Source: Bacillota bacterium
GTDB lineage: Bacteria; Bacillota; Bacilli; Bacillales; Cytobacillaceae
NCBI GenBank assembly: GCA_030705745.1
Contig: JAUZPT010000126.1
Coordinates: 1 to 7,663 of the forward strand
Reading direction: 5' to 3'
Length of the DNA: 7,663 nucleotides
The first letter of the stretch is position 1, and every line of letters begins with the position of its first letter. The notes under the pieces are model-generated. The model ran no database searches. It was given only the letters and a program-made list of their open reading frames with translations, and had not been told where the DNA came from. Shown piece by piece: positions 1 to 6,367 of the stretch. A program made the translations under genes and the position numbers.

Positions 1-368
1 GTTTTTGGCCACGGATCTGAAAAGTTCAAATACACCCGATCCACATCGTTTTTCGCGAAGTAATTGAGTAATTCATTCGCATCAACATTCAATAATTTTA
101 GATTTGGCAATTCGGCTTCGATCAGTCGGTCAAGCGCTGTGATAATCACACTTTCAAACACTTCAATGCCAATATAGTTAATGTCCGGATGTGCTTTGGC
201 CATTTCCGTGATAAAACGGCCGCGGCCTGTCCCGATCTCGATATGAAGTGGCTGTTTTTTCTCAAATGCTTCGTGCCATTTTCCTTTATACAACTCTGGT
301 GAGGCAATGACGTATTGTGGGTTGTTCTCTATTGTTTCCCTTGCCCAGGGTTTATTTCTAAGTCTCAT
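1..368 (-). CDS. trmB: tRNA (guanine-N7-)-methyltransferase, N-terminal part (cut by window edge)
   Basis: This gene encodes the cytoplasmic SAM-dependent enzyme that makes m7G at position 46 in the tRNA variable loop. I translated 122 whole codons from the ATG at 366-368. The product begins MRLRNKPWA, typical of Bacillus TrmB. It carries the SAM-binding motif [10 protein letters not shown] at residues 43-52, the family segment [10 protein letters not shown] at about 65-74, and the conserved NFSDPWPK motif at 115-122, where the window ends. The full family length is about 210-220 residues, so roughly the last 90-100 lie outside the window. A GGGAG ribosome binding site (376-380) sits 7 bases before the start. 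The gene is divergent from ytzH, and trmB next to a ytmP/ccrZ-type kinase is a recurrent Firmicute arrangement. No anomaly is visible in the part shown. Confidence 0.96.
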   Translation of the reverse strand, partial: MRLRNKPWARETIENNPQYVIASPELYKGKWHEAFEKKQPLHIEIGTGRGRFITEMAKAHPDINYIGIEVFESVIITALDRLIEAELPNLKLLNVDANELLNYFAKNDVDRVYLNFSDPWPK

Positions 369-399
369 ACAGACACTCCCAAAAAATAATATCGTTCAA

Positions 400-428
400 A
401 CTTTATCATGCATACCGCATGCTGGCAA
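400..428 (-). promoter_or_regulatory. Predicted sigma-A type promoter for trmB
   Basis: On the minus strand TTGCCA (423-428, 5 of 6 matches to the -35 consensus) and TAAAGT (400-405, 4 of 6 matches to the -10) are separated by exactly 17 bases. Transcription would start around 393, giving a leader of about 25 bases before the trmB start with its GGGAG site. Found by eye, so an alternative promoter is possible. Confidence 0.42.
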
Positions 429-475
429 GATAAAATTTCTGTAAAATGCGAGGGGACCACCATGCATAAATGCAA

Positions 476-508
476 AAAGGAATCCACAACATAAATGTGA
501 ATTCCTTT
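476..508. other. Imperfect inverted repeat / hairpin upstream of ytzH
   Basis: AAAGGAATCCACA (476-488) pairs with TGTGAATTCCTTT (496-508) around a 7-base loop, with a single C/A mismatch. On the minus strand the stem is followed by five T residues (474-478), which is terminator-like. On the plus strand only three T residues follow, and these pair in the stem. The hairpin lies just upstream of the ytzH ribosome binding site, so it may sit in the ytzH leader or stop minus-strand readthrough toward trmB. It is not a clean terminator for either neighbour as oriented. Confidence 0.5.
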
Positions 509-538
509 ACGAATTACTCTTGAAAGGACTGAGAAACG

Positions 539-817
539 ATGCCCTTAAATCATCAGGATCAAGTTACCTTGCTAAAAGATATCTTAACAAATCACCAAGC
601 CGATTGTTGTGGATCGGTTTCTGAGTGCGAACAGCTGGAACGCCTCGTAAAATCGTTAATGGTCAATTCGGAAATCAATCAAAATGTGAAAACAATTTTA
701 CAAGAAATTTATGAGTACAGCCATCAAGGTGCTCAAACAGCCGATTTGGATCAGCATATTTTATCAAGTCAAGATCAACTATCCAACTGGGTAAGCGATA
801 TTGATCAATTTTCTTAA
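539..817 (+). CDS. ytzH: YtzH-like small conserved protein, function unknown
   Basis: This is a 92-residue soluble acidic protein with no signal peptide or membrane segment. It matches what I remember of Bacillus YtzH in length and position, between trmB and ytmP, and no function is established that I know of. It is predicted largely helical. A Cys-Cys-Gly plus Cys cluster (C23, C24, C30) in the segment DCCGSVSEC could bind metal or form a disulfide, but that is inference. The ATG at 539 is preceded by AAAGGA (523-528) at about 10 bases. The gene is divergent from trmB and convergent with ytmP, its stop codon ending one base short of the ytmP stop codon. No terminator separates the two, so transcripts may overlap at their 3' ends. 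Confidence 0.85.
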   Translation: MPLNHQDQVTLLKDILTNHQADCCGSVSECEQLERLVKSLMVNSEINQNVKTILQEIYEYSHQGAQTADLDQHILSSQDQLSNWVSDIDQFS

Positions 818-818
818 A

Positions 819-1592
819 TTAAATGATCTCATTCAGGAATAAAACCCAGCGTTCCATTTCTGGAAATCGTTTTTTATTTTTATGCCACTGAATGGAAGAG
901 AGCGTTTGGAGCGCCACATACCATTTCAATCTCAGCTTTAAATGGTCGGTCACCTGAATTCCATACATATTCAGCCATCCGGGCCAATCTTCTTCAGGTA
1001 TATACGAATAAAGCAGCAGCCCCAAATCAATGGCAGGATCTGCGATCATCGCTCCATCCCAGTCAATAAGGTACAACTGGTTGTTATCTGAGAGCAGCCA
1101 GTTGTTATGGTTGACGTCTCCATGACAGACAACTTTTTCTTCACATCGTACATTGCTTGCTTCTTTCTTTAAAAAAGCCATTGTTTTCTCAACTTCTTCT
1201 AAAAAAAGCACATCTTCATCCAATTCTGCTTCGACTATTTGAAGGAGATTGTCAGGCTGGAGAGGTGTTTTTCCTAGCCTTCTTAGCATTCCCAGCATTG
1301 GTTTGGATCGATGTATTTTTTTTAGAAGCTTAGCTACACGATCCTGATTCATTTCCAAAGGTTTGAGCTCCCTGCCATTTAACCAACGCTGCGCCGAAAT
1401 GACATCTCCATTTTCCAACCTTTTCGTCCAAACAAGCTTCGGGACGATTCCTTCAGCTGATAGCACAGCGAGAAAGGGGGAAGAATTGCGCTTTAAAAAA
1501 AGCTCCTGGTCTTTATGCCTGGCAAAAAAGGCTTCTCCAGTTGCTCCTCCTGCAGGAACAATTTCCCATTCTTGTCCTAATAAATGTTCCAA
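819..1592 (-). CDS. ytmP: YtmP/CcrZ-type phosphotransferase (choline kinase/APH fold)
   Basis: This 257-residue cytoplasmic protein belongs to the aminoglycoside phosphotransferase/choline kinase superfamily. The catalytic loop HGDVNHNNW (157-165) supplies the base D159 and the metal ligand N164. LIDWD (175-179) is the DFG-equivalent with metal ligand D177. K34 in LFLKRN is the likely ATP-binding lysine, and a glycine-rich stretch AGGATGEAFF lies at 14-23. All key residues are present, so it should be active. Family knowledge: the pneumococcal relative CcrZ, also beside trmB, links division to DnaA-driven replication initiation, and the family has been associated with small-molecule (nucleoside or sugar) kinase activity. 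A role of this kind here is inference. The start is TTG at 1590-1592, chosen because AGGTGA (1599-1604) sits 6 bases before it and no in-frame ATG lies nearby. The gene meets ytzH tail to tail. Confidence 0.9.
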   Translation of the reverse strand: MEHLLGQEWEIVPAGGATGEAFFARHKDQELFLKRNSSPFLAVLSAEGIVPKLVWTKRLENGDVISAQRWLNGRELKPLEMNQDRVAKLLKKIHRSKPMLGMLRRLGKTPLQPDNLLQIVEAELDEDVLFLEEVEKTMAFLKKEASNVRCEEKVVCHGDVNHNNWLLSDNNQLYLIDWDGAMIADPAIDLGLLLYSYIPEEDWPGWLNMYGIQVTDHLKLRLKWYVALQTLSSIQWHKNKKRFPEMERWVLFLNEII

Positions 1593-1753
1593 AATTGTTC
1601 ACCTACAATTGATCCTGCTTTAAACGTTCGCAATCCTTGTAAAATAAATGGAAGTTTATCGACGTTTAAACCGGTATGATACGACTGCTGTCCAAAAATT
1701 GAACAGGTGGAAGAGTAACGTTTAAATACAGTTTTGCCGGCATAATCTGGCAA
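1577..1753 (-). CDS. Doubtful 58-codon reading frame overlapping the ytmP start
   Basis: On the minus strand an open frame runs from a TTG at 1751-1753 to a TAG at 1577-1579, overlapping the first 16 bases of ytmP in another frame. The product contains YAGKTVFKRYSS, then LPFILQGLRTFKAG, and ends GEQFWNIY. It looks protein-like, with many aromatic and hydrophobic residues in ordered spacing. The short stop overlap resembles translational coupling to ytmP. Against it: there is no ATG, no ribosome binding site before the TTG, an in-frame TAG lies two codons upstream, and an open run of this length in AT-rich DNA can occur by chance. I do not recognise a family. It could be a true small gene, the tail of a decayed gene, or nothing. 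Confidence 0.22.
   Translation of the reverse strand: MPDYAGKTVFKRYSSTCSIFGQQSYHTGLNVDKLPFILQGLRTFKAGSIVGEQFWNIY
1599..1604 (-). promoter_or_regulatory. Ribosome binding site that fixes the ytmP TTG start
   Basis: AGGTGA on the minus strand lies 6 bases before TTG (1590-1592). It is the only good Shine-Dalgarno sequence near the beginning of the ytmP frame and so supports the rare start codon. Confidence 0.75.
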
Positions 1754-1815
1754 CTTCTATAAAATGGCTAATACGCCAAAATTACGTGTTCAAGAATTCA
1801 ATATTTTAGGAGAAT

Positions 1816-1853
1816 AAAAAAAACAGCTATTGAAAACCATCAATCGCAATAGC
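1816..1853 (-). terminator. Rho-independent terminator of amyX
   Basis: On the minus strand GCTATTG (1847-1853) pairs perfectly with CAATAGC (1826-1832) around a 14-base loop. Two bases later an uninterrupted run of eight T residues follows (1816-1823). It starts about 75 bases after the amyX stop codon and would end the ytlR-amyX transcript before ytmP. The long loop and modest GC content make it moderately strong. Confidence 0.75.
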
Positions 1854-1926
1854 CATCTTTATAAATTTTATTTCTATATGCATTTTTCGTCAAGTGTATC
1901 CGGAAAGAAACAGCGCGTTATTCAAA

Positions 1927-4077
1927 TTATTTTTTTGCTAGAATAATGATACTTCTTTCATGAATTGTCGTTGTTCCGCTTATATTCTTTAGTACAGGAA
2001 TGCTTCCTGCACGCTCTCGATCCGCGAATAATGCCCATTCTCCATGAGGCAGTACGATTTCCCTGTGCGATGAAGTCGAGTTAATATATAGGAGCACTTC
2101 TGACCATTCGCTGGAATCATTTACCTGTTGATAATGAAAGCCAAGCAAAGGAAATGGCAACTCTATCTGAACCATATGACGGCGAATTTCGTCTGCTGTC
2201 CTCATCCTGAAGCACGCAAAATATTTTCGAATCGAGATTAATCCTTTTATATACTGAACATATTCTTCATGCAATGCTTTTGAATCCCAATCCAGCCGAT
2301 TCACTTCATCAGGTGAGCGATAGCTATTTCCCACTCCATTCTTCGAGCGAAAAAATTCCTGCCCGCTGTGCAAAAATGGGATTCCTTGAGAAAGGATGAC
2401 TAAGCTTGTTGCCAATTGATGATAATCCCTTTTCTTCTTGTCCTCTTGCTCCTGGAAGCAGAAGATTAATTTATCCCATAATGTATGGTTATCATGGGAT
2501 TCCACATAATTCACCGATTGCGCTGGTTCATCGAATAAGCCGTTTTCCCTTTTTTTCAGACCGATGCTGCCACCTACCACTTCTTTTGCCGCCTCATAAT
2601 AATGCTCATTCCCCAATGCAAAGCCCTTATCGTATAAATTGAATGTACTGCCTTTGATAGAATCACGGAACAAATCGTTAAATTGGCCAATTCCGTGAAG
2701 AGCACCCTGGTTTCTAATGGTCGCTTTCCTCTCTGTGGAAAGTGGTGTGTTGAGATCCCATCCTTCACCAATAATTAAAATATCCAAAGCATAACTATCA
2801 CACAACTCTCGGACAGCCTGCATCGTTTGGACATCAAGAATACCCATTAGGTCGAACCGAAACCCATCCAAATGGTATTCTTCCAGCCAAAAACGGATCG
2901 AGTCAAGAATATATTTTCTCATCATCAGCCGCTCAGATGCCAAATCGTTCCCTACACCCGTTCCATTCGAGGGCATGCCGTGTTCATTATGCCTAAAGTA
3001 ATAACCCGGGACAATTTTTTCGAATGGCGAGGTTTCACGAATATACACATGATTATAAACGGCGTCCATAATAACGCGTATGCCTTCACGATGGATTTGC
3101 TGAATACATTGCTTCAATTCATTGATTCTTGAATATGGATTTGATGGTGAAGACGAATAACTACCTTCAGGAGCATTAAAATGTAGGGGATTATAACCCC
3201 AGTTATAATCCTTTTCTGGCACATATTCATCCACACCAGCAAAATCATGAAACGGCAAAAATTCGATGTGGGTGATTCCTAACTCTTTTACATGCGCCAA
3301 TCCGGTTAAACTACCATTCGGCGTTTTTGTGTTCATTTCACTGGCGCCTAAATACGTACCCTTGTTTTTCACACCGCTATTCGGATGGATGGTAAAGTCT
3401 CTTATATGTGTTTCATAGATGATTGCATCGACAGGATGCTCGAAGGCTGGTAATGGGTCATTTTCATGTTTTGTTTTCTCCATATCGACGATGACACCCC
3501 ATTCGCCGTCAGGGGTAACCGAAACCGTGTACGGATCCACTGCTTCCCGCCACTCTAGGTTAATACAGACGAGGTAGGAATACTTATAAAGGTCTACATC
3601 CCGATTGACTGAAGCAGTCCAAATACCTTTTTCTCCCCGTTTCATTTTAATAATTTCAAAAAAAGGGCTTTCGGGTGCCTGAAGCTTTATCTTCACTTGC
3701 GTTGCGGTCGGCGCCCATAGCTTCAAGTCCGTCCGTTCTTTTGTATACGCTACTCCAAGGTCATTGCCATCGTAAAAAAAGGTATCATCAAACTGTGGAG
3801 TGCGAATCACCGCACCCATTTGAATATCGGTTCTCTCTCCATGTTCATCTTTTATCCAGATCGTTTTTCCAAATGGAAAATCAAATGGAACAGCACAAAT
3901 GTATTTCATGTATTCGTCGATTTGAAATTTTTCCTTGCACTCCAAAAGTTTTTCTGCGTATCCATCTTCGAAATAGAATACAGATGAAGAGCCATTATGA
4001 TAAGAAAGGGGAAGGAGGATTGTAATGGAATTCATCTCATCCAGGTAGGCAAAAAAAGGGCGTTCACTGGAATTCAT
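1927..4077 (-). CDS. amyX: Type I pullulanase (glycogen/alpha-glucan debranching, GH13)
   Basis: The enzyme hydrolyses alpha-1,6 branch linkages in pullulan, glycogen-derived and maltodextrin-type glucans. The 716 residues are close to Bacillus AmyX. A CBM48-like beta domain covers about 105-185 (LKLWAPTATQVKI), followed by the GH13 catalytic barrel. The type I pullulanase signature YNWGYNP is at 291-297. The four GH13 regions are DAVYNH (338-343), GFRFD (405-409, nucleophile D409), GEGW (437-440, acid/base E438) and ESHDN (526-530, transition-state stabiliser D529). All catalytic residues are intact. There is no signal peptide, so it acts in the cytoplasm on imported or stored glucans. The ATG at 4075-4077 lies inside the end of ytlR, with a strong GGGAGGG site (4084-4090) 6 bases before it. 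A terminator follows at 1816-1853. Confidence 0.96.
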   Translation of the reverse strand: MNSSERPFFAYLDEMNSITILLPLSYHNGSSSVFYFEDGYAEKLLECKEKFQIDEYMKYICAVPFDFPFGKTIWIKDEHGERTDIQMGAVIRTPQFDDTFFYDGNDLGVAYTKERTDLKLWAPTATQVKIKLQAPESPFFEIIKMKRGEKGIWTASVNRDVDLYKYSYLVCINLEWREAVDPYTVSVTPDGEWGVIVDMEKTKHENDPLPAFEHPVDAIIYETHIRDFTIHPNSGVKNKGTYLGASEMNTKTPNGSLTGLAHVKELGITHIEFLPFHDFAGVDEYVPEKDYNWGYNPLHFNAPEGSYSSSPSNPYSRINELKQCIQQIHREGIRVIMDAVYNHVYIRETSPFEKIVPGYYFRHNEHGMPSNGTGVGNDLASERLMMRKYILDSIRFWLEEYHLDGFRFDLMGILDVQTMQAVRELCDSYALDILIIGEGWDLNTPLSTERKATIRNQGALHGIGQFNDLFRDSIKGSTFNLYDKGFALGNEHYYEAAKEVVGGSIGLKKRENGLFDEPAQSVNYVESHDNHTLWDKLIFCFQEQEDKKKRDYHQLATSLVILSQGIPFLHSGQEFFRSKNGVGNSYRSPDEVNRLDWDSKALHEEYVQYIKGLISIRKYFACFRMRTADEIRRHMVQIELPFPLLGFHYQQVNDSSEWSEVLLYINSTSSHREIVLPHGEWALFADRERAGSIPVLKNISGTTTIHERSIIILAKK

Positions 4078-5047
4078 TCATTTCCCTCCCTTTCAGATTG
4101 TCAATTTGCGTTTCCATGCTAGTCACTACTCTCAATGCCCCCTCCAACAGCTCAATTTCTAGTGGAGTGCACCCGATATGTTCTCCATCTGCATGAACAA
4201 AAATGGGGGCCGAAGAACGAATGGAAATCGATTTTCCTTTATACGTTTTTACTTCCTTGAAATAGATGTGTTTTCCCCAAAAGACACTCACAAAGACAAA
4301 CAGCATCTTAATTCTGGAAAGCCGGTGGACAACCGTAATGTCAAAAAGTCCATCATTCATTATGGCTGCCGGTGCGATTTTCATCCCTCCACCATAAAAT
4401 GGCTGATTTGAAACAGTGATAAACCAGGAGTCCACAAAGCTAATTTCCTGCCCATCAATACGAACTTCAAGCGTTGTTAGTTTATACGTTGCCAGCTTTT
4501 TCAGAAGAAAGTACGCATACACGAGCCGTCCGAGCGAAAGGCGATTCAAAAACCCCTTTGCTCTTGATTTATTGACTTCATACGAAATCAAGGCGTCTAA
4601 ACCCGCTCCCATATTATTTATAAAATAATTTTCCGAGCTATCTATTTGTGATATTTTTCCAACATCCGTCAAGAAGCCGTCGTAATTCACCAATTTTAAT
4701 ATAGCTGCCAATGCAGCATCCGGTTTTGAAGGAATGCAAAAGCCTCGCGAAAAATCATTTCCCGAACCCCCAGGTATAAAACCAAAAGCAATATGTGGAA
4801 AGTTTATGATGCCATTGATGATTTCATGAACAGTACCGTCACCACCAACTGCAATCACAATCTTATTTTCTTTTGGGACTTCTTTAGAGATTTGAGCGGC
4901 TATTTCTTTTGCATGTCCAGAGAATTCAGTAAAATAGGATTGATAGTCTACATTGCGATTCTGAAGTTCTTTCTCGACTTTTTTCCATATCTCCAAACAG
5001 AATCCATTGCGTGCAGCTGGATTGACGATAAAATATAATTTTTTCAT
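4064..5047 (-). CDS. ytlR: Diacylglycerol kinase family lipid kinase (YtlR)
   Basis: This 327-residue member of the DagK/YegS/sphingosine kinase-like family is expected to phosphorylate a lipid such as diacylglycerol at the inner membrane face; the actual substrate is unknown. The N-terminal nucleotide-binding domain opens with FIVNPAARNG (6-15) and has the ATP-site motif GGDGT (68-72) and GGSGNDFSRG (93-102). The C-terminal beta domain carries YGGGMKIAP (218-226), NDGLFD (231-236) and HADGE (285-289), the usual position of the catalytic acid. The protein is intact. The ATG at 5045-5047 has AAAGG (5056-5060) 8 bases before it. Its last codons overlap the amyX start by 14 bases, so the two are probably cotranscribed and translationally coupled. 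An 85-base gap without a visible terminator separates it from ytlQ upstream, so ytlQ may share the transcript. The gene fits the YtlR position beside amyX. Confidence 0.9.
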   Translation of the reverse strand: MKKLYFIVNPAARNGFCLEIWKKVEKELQNRNVDYQSYFTEFSGHAKEIAAQISKEVPKENKIVIAVGGDGTVHEIINGIINFPHIAFGFIPGGSGNDFSRGFCIPSKPDAALAAILKLVNYDGFLTDVGKISQIDSSENYFINNMGAGLDALISYEVNKSRAKGFLNRLSLGRLVYAYFLLKKLATYKLTTLEVRIDGQEISFVDSWFITVSNQPFYGGGMKIAPAAIMNDGLFDITVVHRLSRIKMLFVFVSVFWGKHIYFKEVKTYKGKSISIRSSAPIFVHADGEHIGCTPLEIELLEGALRVVTSMETQIDNLKGREMNEFQ

Positions 5048-5132
5048 AGTACCAACCTTTTTTACTGGAACATCGATGGTTCTCTCACTTGAGCGATTCC
5101 ACGTTTCCTATAATGAAATGTAGTGCAGCATT

Positions 5133-6113
5133 CTAATTATCCTGTTCTGATTTCTCCCACTCATGTCTTCTCATACTTGCAGTCTGGCAATATTGAAGCA
5201 ACACTTGCGCCGCTTTTAGTTGAATATGCTTGAGTGGGGATTTCAAGGAACGCATCGATTGAAACCAACCATCGAAATTTCTCATCTCAACGAACTTCAC
5301 ATCAAACGGTGGGGATGGAAAATCAATATAACCGTTCCGGGATAGTATTAACTTATGTATTGGCAAGTCAATTTCGTGCAACTGGAATATTTTTCGAACA
5401 ATTTTTTCTGTCCGGTTCAAAGCAATCACCGGATTCAGAAATTTGCTTTCATCATTTTTTCTGCGCTTTAGCCAAAATCGTTCTGAAGAACCGATAAAAA
5501 CAGAATCATTCTCTTCTTCCAGAAATGAAATGCACCAAGCATCGGTAGGTGTCAACAAGATGATTTCCGCTTCCACTGGCGCCTTTTTCAAAAGAAAAAT
5601 TGGTCTGTATAGCGTGAGAAACGTATCCGGAAAGCGTTGAAGAAAAAACTTCAATTTATCATCAAAATAAAATTTGGAATGAAGATTTGATTTTTCAAAT
5701 AAAGTAGTGCTCGCCCATTTTAGTTGAAAACGAAATAACTGGTCCAAAAATTGCTGCTTCAAATCATTGATTTCCGCAGGCTTCACGTGAAAAGCAGCAG
5801 AAAATTGAAGCGAATCATCATCCATCTCCAATGCCTTTGTCTCTGCTTCTACTTCCCAAACATCCTCTACTCTCGTATTAAACTTTAGCAAGTCCTTCAT
5901 TTTGGCGAAAAATGGCTGTTTTTCTTTTTCATCTGATTGTTCGAATCCCTGATTTTGAAAAGAAAGATTGGATGCGTCTACCCCTTCTGTCTCCCAATTC
6001 TCTTTCGTACGAGTCCACTGTTGCTGTTTAAGCCTTACAAATCGGGAGGGATACGAAAAGATATCCTGCTCATATCGCGATATATAATCCTGCAGTTTAA
6101 TTAACTGTCCCAT
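5133..6113 (-). CDS. ytlQ: YtlQ-like protein of unknown function, possibly a degenerate NERD-like fold
   Basis: This is a 326-residue soluble protein without signal peptide or membrane segments. It matches remembered YtlQ by its beginning (MGQLIKLQDYISRYEQDI) and its place upstream of ytlR. Residues about 40-105 are charged and low in hydrophobics, probably a flexible or poorly conserved linker. The region 180-275 alternates predicted strands and helices in an order recalling NERD (nuclease-related) domains: EAEIILLTP (181-189), DAWCISFLEE (191-200), a Trp-containing stretch, LNPVIALNRTEKIVRKIF (226-243), then a final strand PIHKLILSRNGYIDF. The acidic/lysine catalytic pair (ExK) expected after the second strand is absent, so it is unlikely to be an active nuclease. 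That domain assignment is my inference. The ATG at 6111-6113 is preceded by AGGAAGGGG (6122-6130) at 8 bases. Confidence 0.8.
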   Translation of the reverse strand: MGQLIKLQDYISRYEQDIFSYPSRFVRLKQQQWTRTKENWETEGVDASNLSFQNQGFEQSDEKEKQPFFAKMKDLLKFNTRVEDVWEVEAETKALEMDDDSLQFSAAFHVKPAEINDLKQQFLDQLFRFQLKWASTTLFEKSNLHSKFYFDDKLKFFLQRFPDTFLTLYRPIFLLKKAPVEAEIILLTPTDAWCISFLEEENDSVFIGSSERFWLKRRKNDESKFLNPVIALNRTEKIVRKIFQLHEIDLPIHKLILSRNGYIDFPSPPFDVKFVEMRNFDGWFQSMRSLKSPLKHIQLKAAQVLLQYCQTASMRRHEWEKSEQDN

Positions 6114-6186
6114 TCGCGTAACCCCTTCCTTTTTGGATTTATTCCCTATCCGAAGCTATCCACTAATTTTAGACTATTCCACTAAA

Positions 6187-6216
6187 ATTGTATCGCTTTT
6201 CATCAATGAGCGACAA
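6187..6216 (-). promoter_or_regulatory. Predicted promoter for ytlQ (and possibly ytlR-amyX)
   Basis: On the minus strand TTGTCG (6211-6216) and TACAAT (6187-6192, 5 of 6 matches to the -10 consensus) are 18 bases apart. The start would be near 6180, leaving a leader of about 65 bases. The -35 is weak (3-4 matches), so confidence is limited. Confidence 0.4.
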
Positions 6217-6250
6217 TAACTTTATTTTTTGCTTCTTTCAATCTTTTCAT

Positions 6251-6280
6251 TTGATTGTTAAAAGAATAATTCTTTATGAT
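6251..6280 (+). promoter_or_regulatory. Predicted promoter for the cysteine synthase gene
   Basis: TTGATT (6251-6256) and TATGAT (6275-6280, 5 of 6 matches to the -10) are 18 bases apart. Transcription would begin around 6287, giving a leader of roughly 80 bases. The leader holds only a weak 5-bp hairpin (ATAGA/TCTAT, about 6299-6315) and no recognisable T-box, S-box or other riboswitch. The promoter is divergent from, and does not overlap, the one predicted for ytlQ. Confidence 0.5.
6261..6275. promoter_or_regulatory. Perfect 7-1-7 palindrome, candidate operator
   Basis: AAAGAAT (6261-6267) and ATTCTTT (6269-6275) are perfect inverted copies around one central A. The repeat fills most of the spacer between the predicted -35 and -10 and touches the -10. 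The 7-1-7 layout is that of Fur/PerR-family boxes, and it shares the inner A.AAT-N-ATT.T core with the PerR consensus, but the outer bases differ. Which regulator binds, if any, is unknown. Confidence 0.42.
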
Positions 6281-6367
6281 TAAAGGGAAGGCTGTGAATA
6301 TAGAGCGAAATCTATCTAATGGACTTTTTTACGCACATACTGAAAAAGATCGAAAGGAAGTTTTTTT

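Larger units (their letters stand above)
1593..1926. other. 334-base gap between ytmP and amyX
   Basis: No firm gene lies here. It holds the amyX terminator (1816-1853), most of the doubtful small frame (1577-1753) and the ytmP ribosome binding site. It also has weak inverted repeats: TTGCC/GGCAA at 1734-1753, and an imperfect CTGT...ACAG hairpin at about 1688-1706. The motif ACGTTTAAA occurs twice, near 1661 and 1718. A promoter for ytmP should lie between 1610 and 1814, but I could not place a convincing -35/-10 pair. Confidence 0.6.

Noticed and set aside
2406..4025. Several plus-strand and one extra minus-strand open frames of 65-116 codons inside amyX
   Set aside because: They lie antisense or out of frame within an intact, motif-complete pullulanase, have no good ribosome binding sites, and their products are low-complexity shadows.
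5048..5132. Promoter or terminator between ytlQ and ytlR
   Set aside because: A TATAGG-like box and short inverted repeats occur, but no acceptable -35 at the right distance and no stem with a T-run, so neither can be supported.
4178..5640. Plus-strand frames of 65-87 codons inside ytlR and ytlQ
   Set aside because: Antisense shadows of intact genes without start signals.
6287..6367. Riboswitch or T-box in the leader of the cysteine synthase gene
   Set aside because: The leader of about 80 bases has no T-box sequence, no S-box architecture and no terminator hairpin; only a weak 5-bp stem is present.
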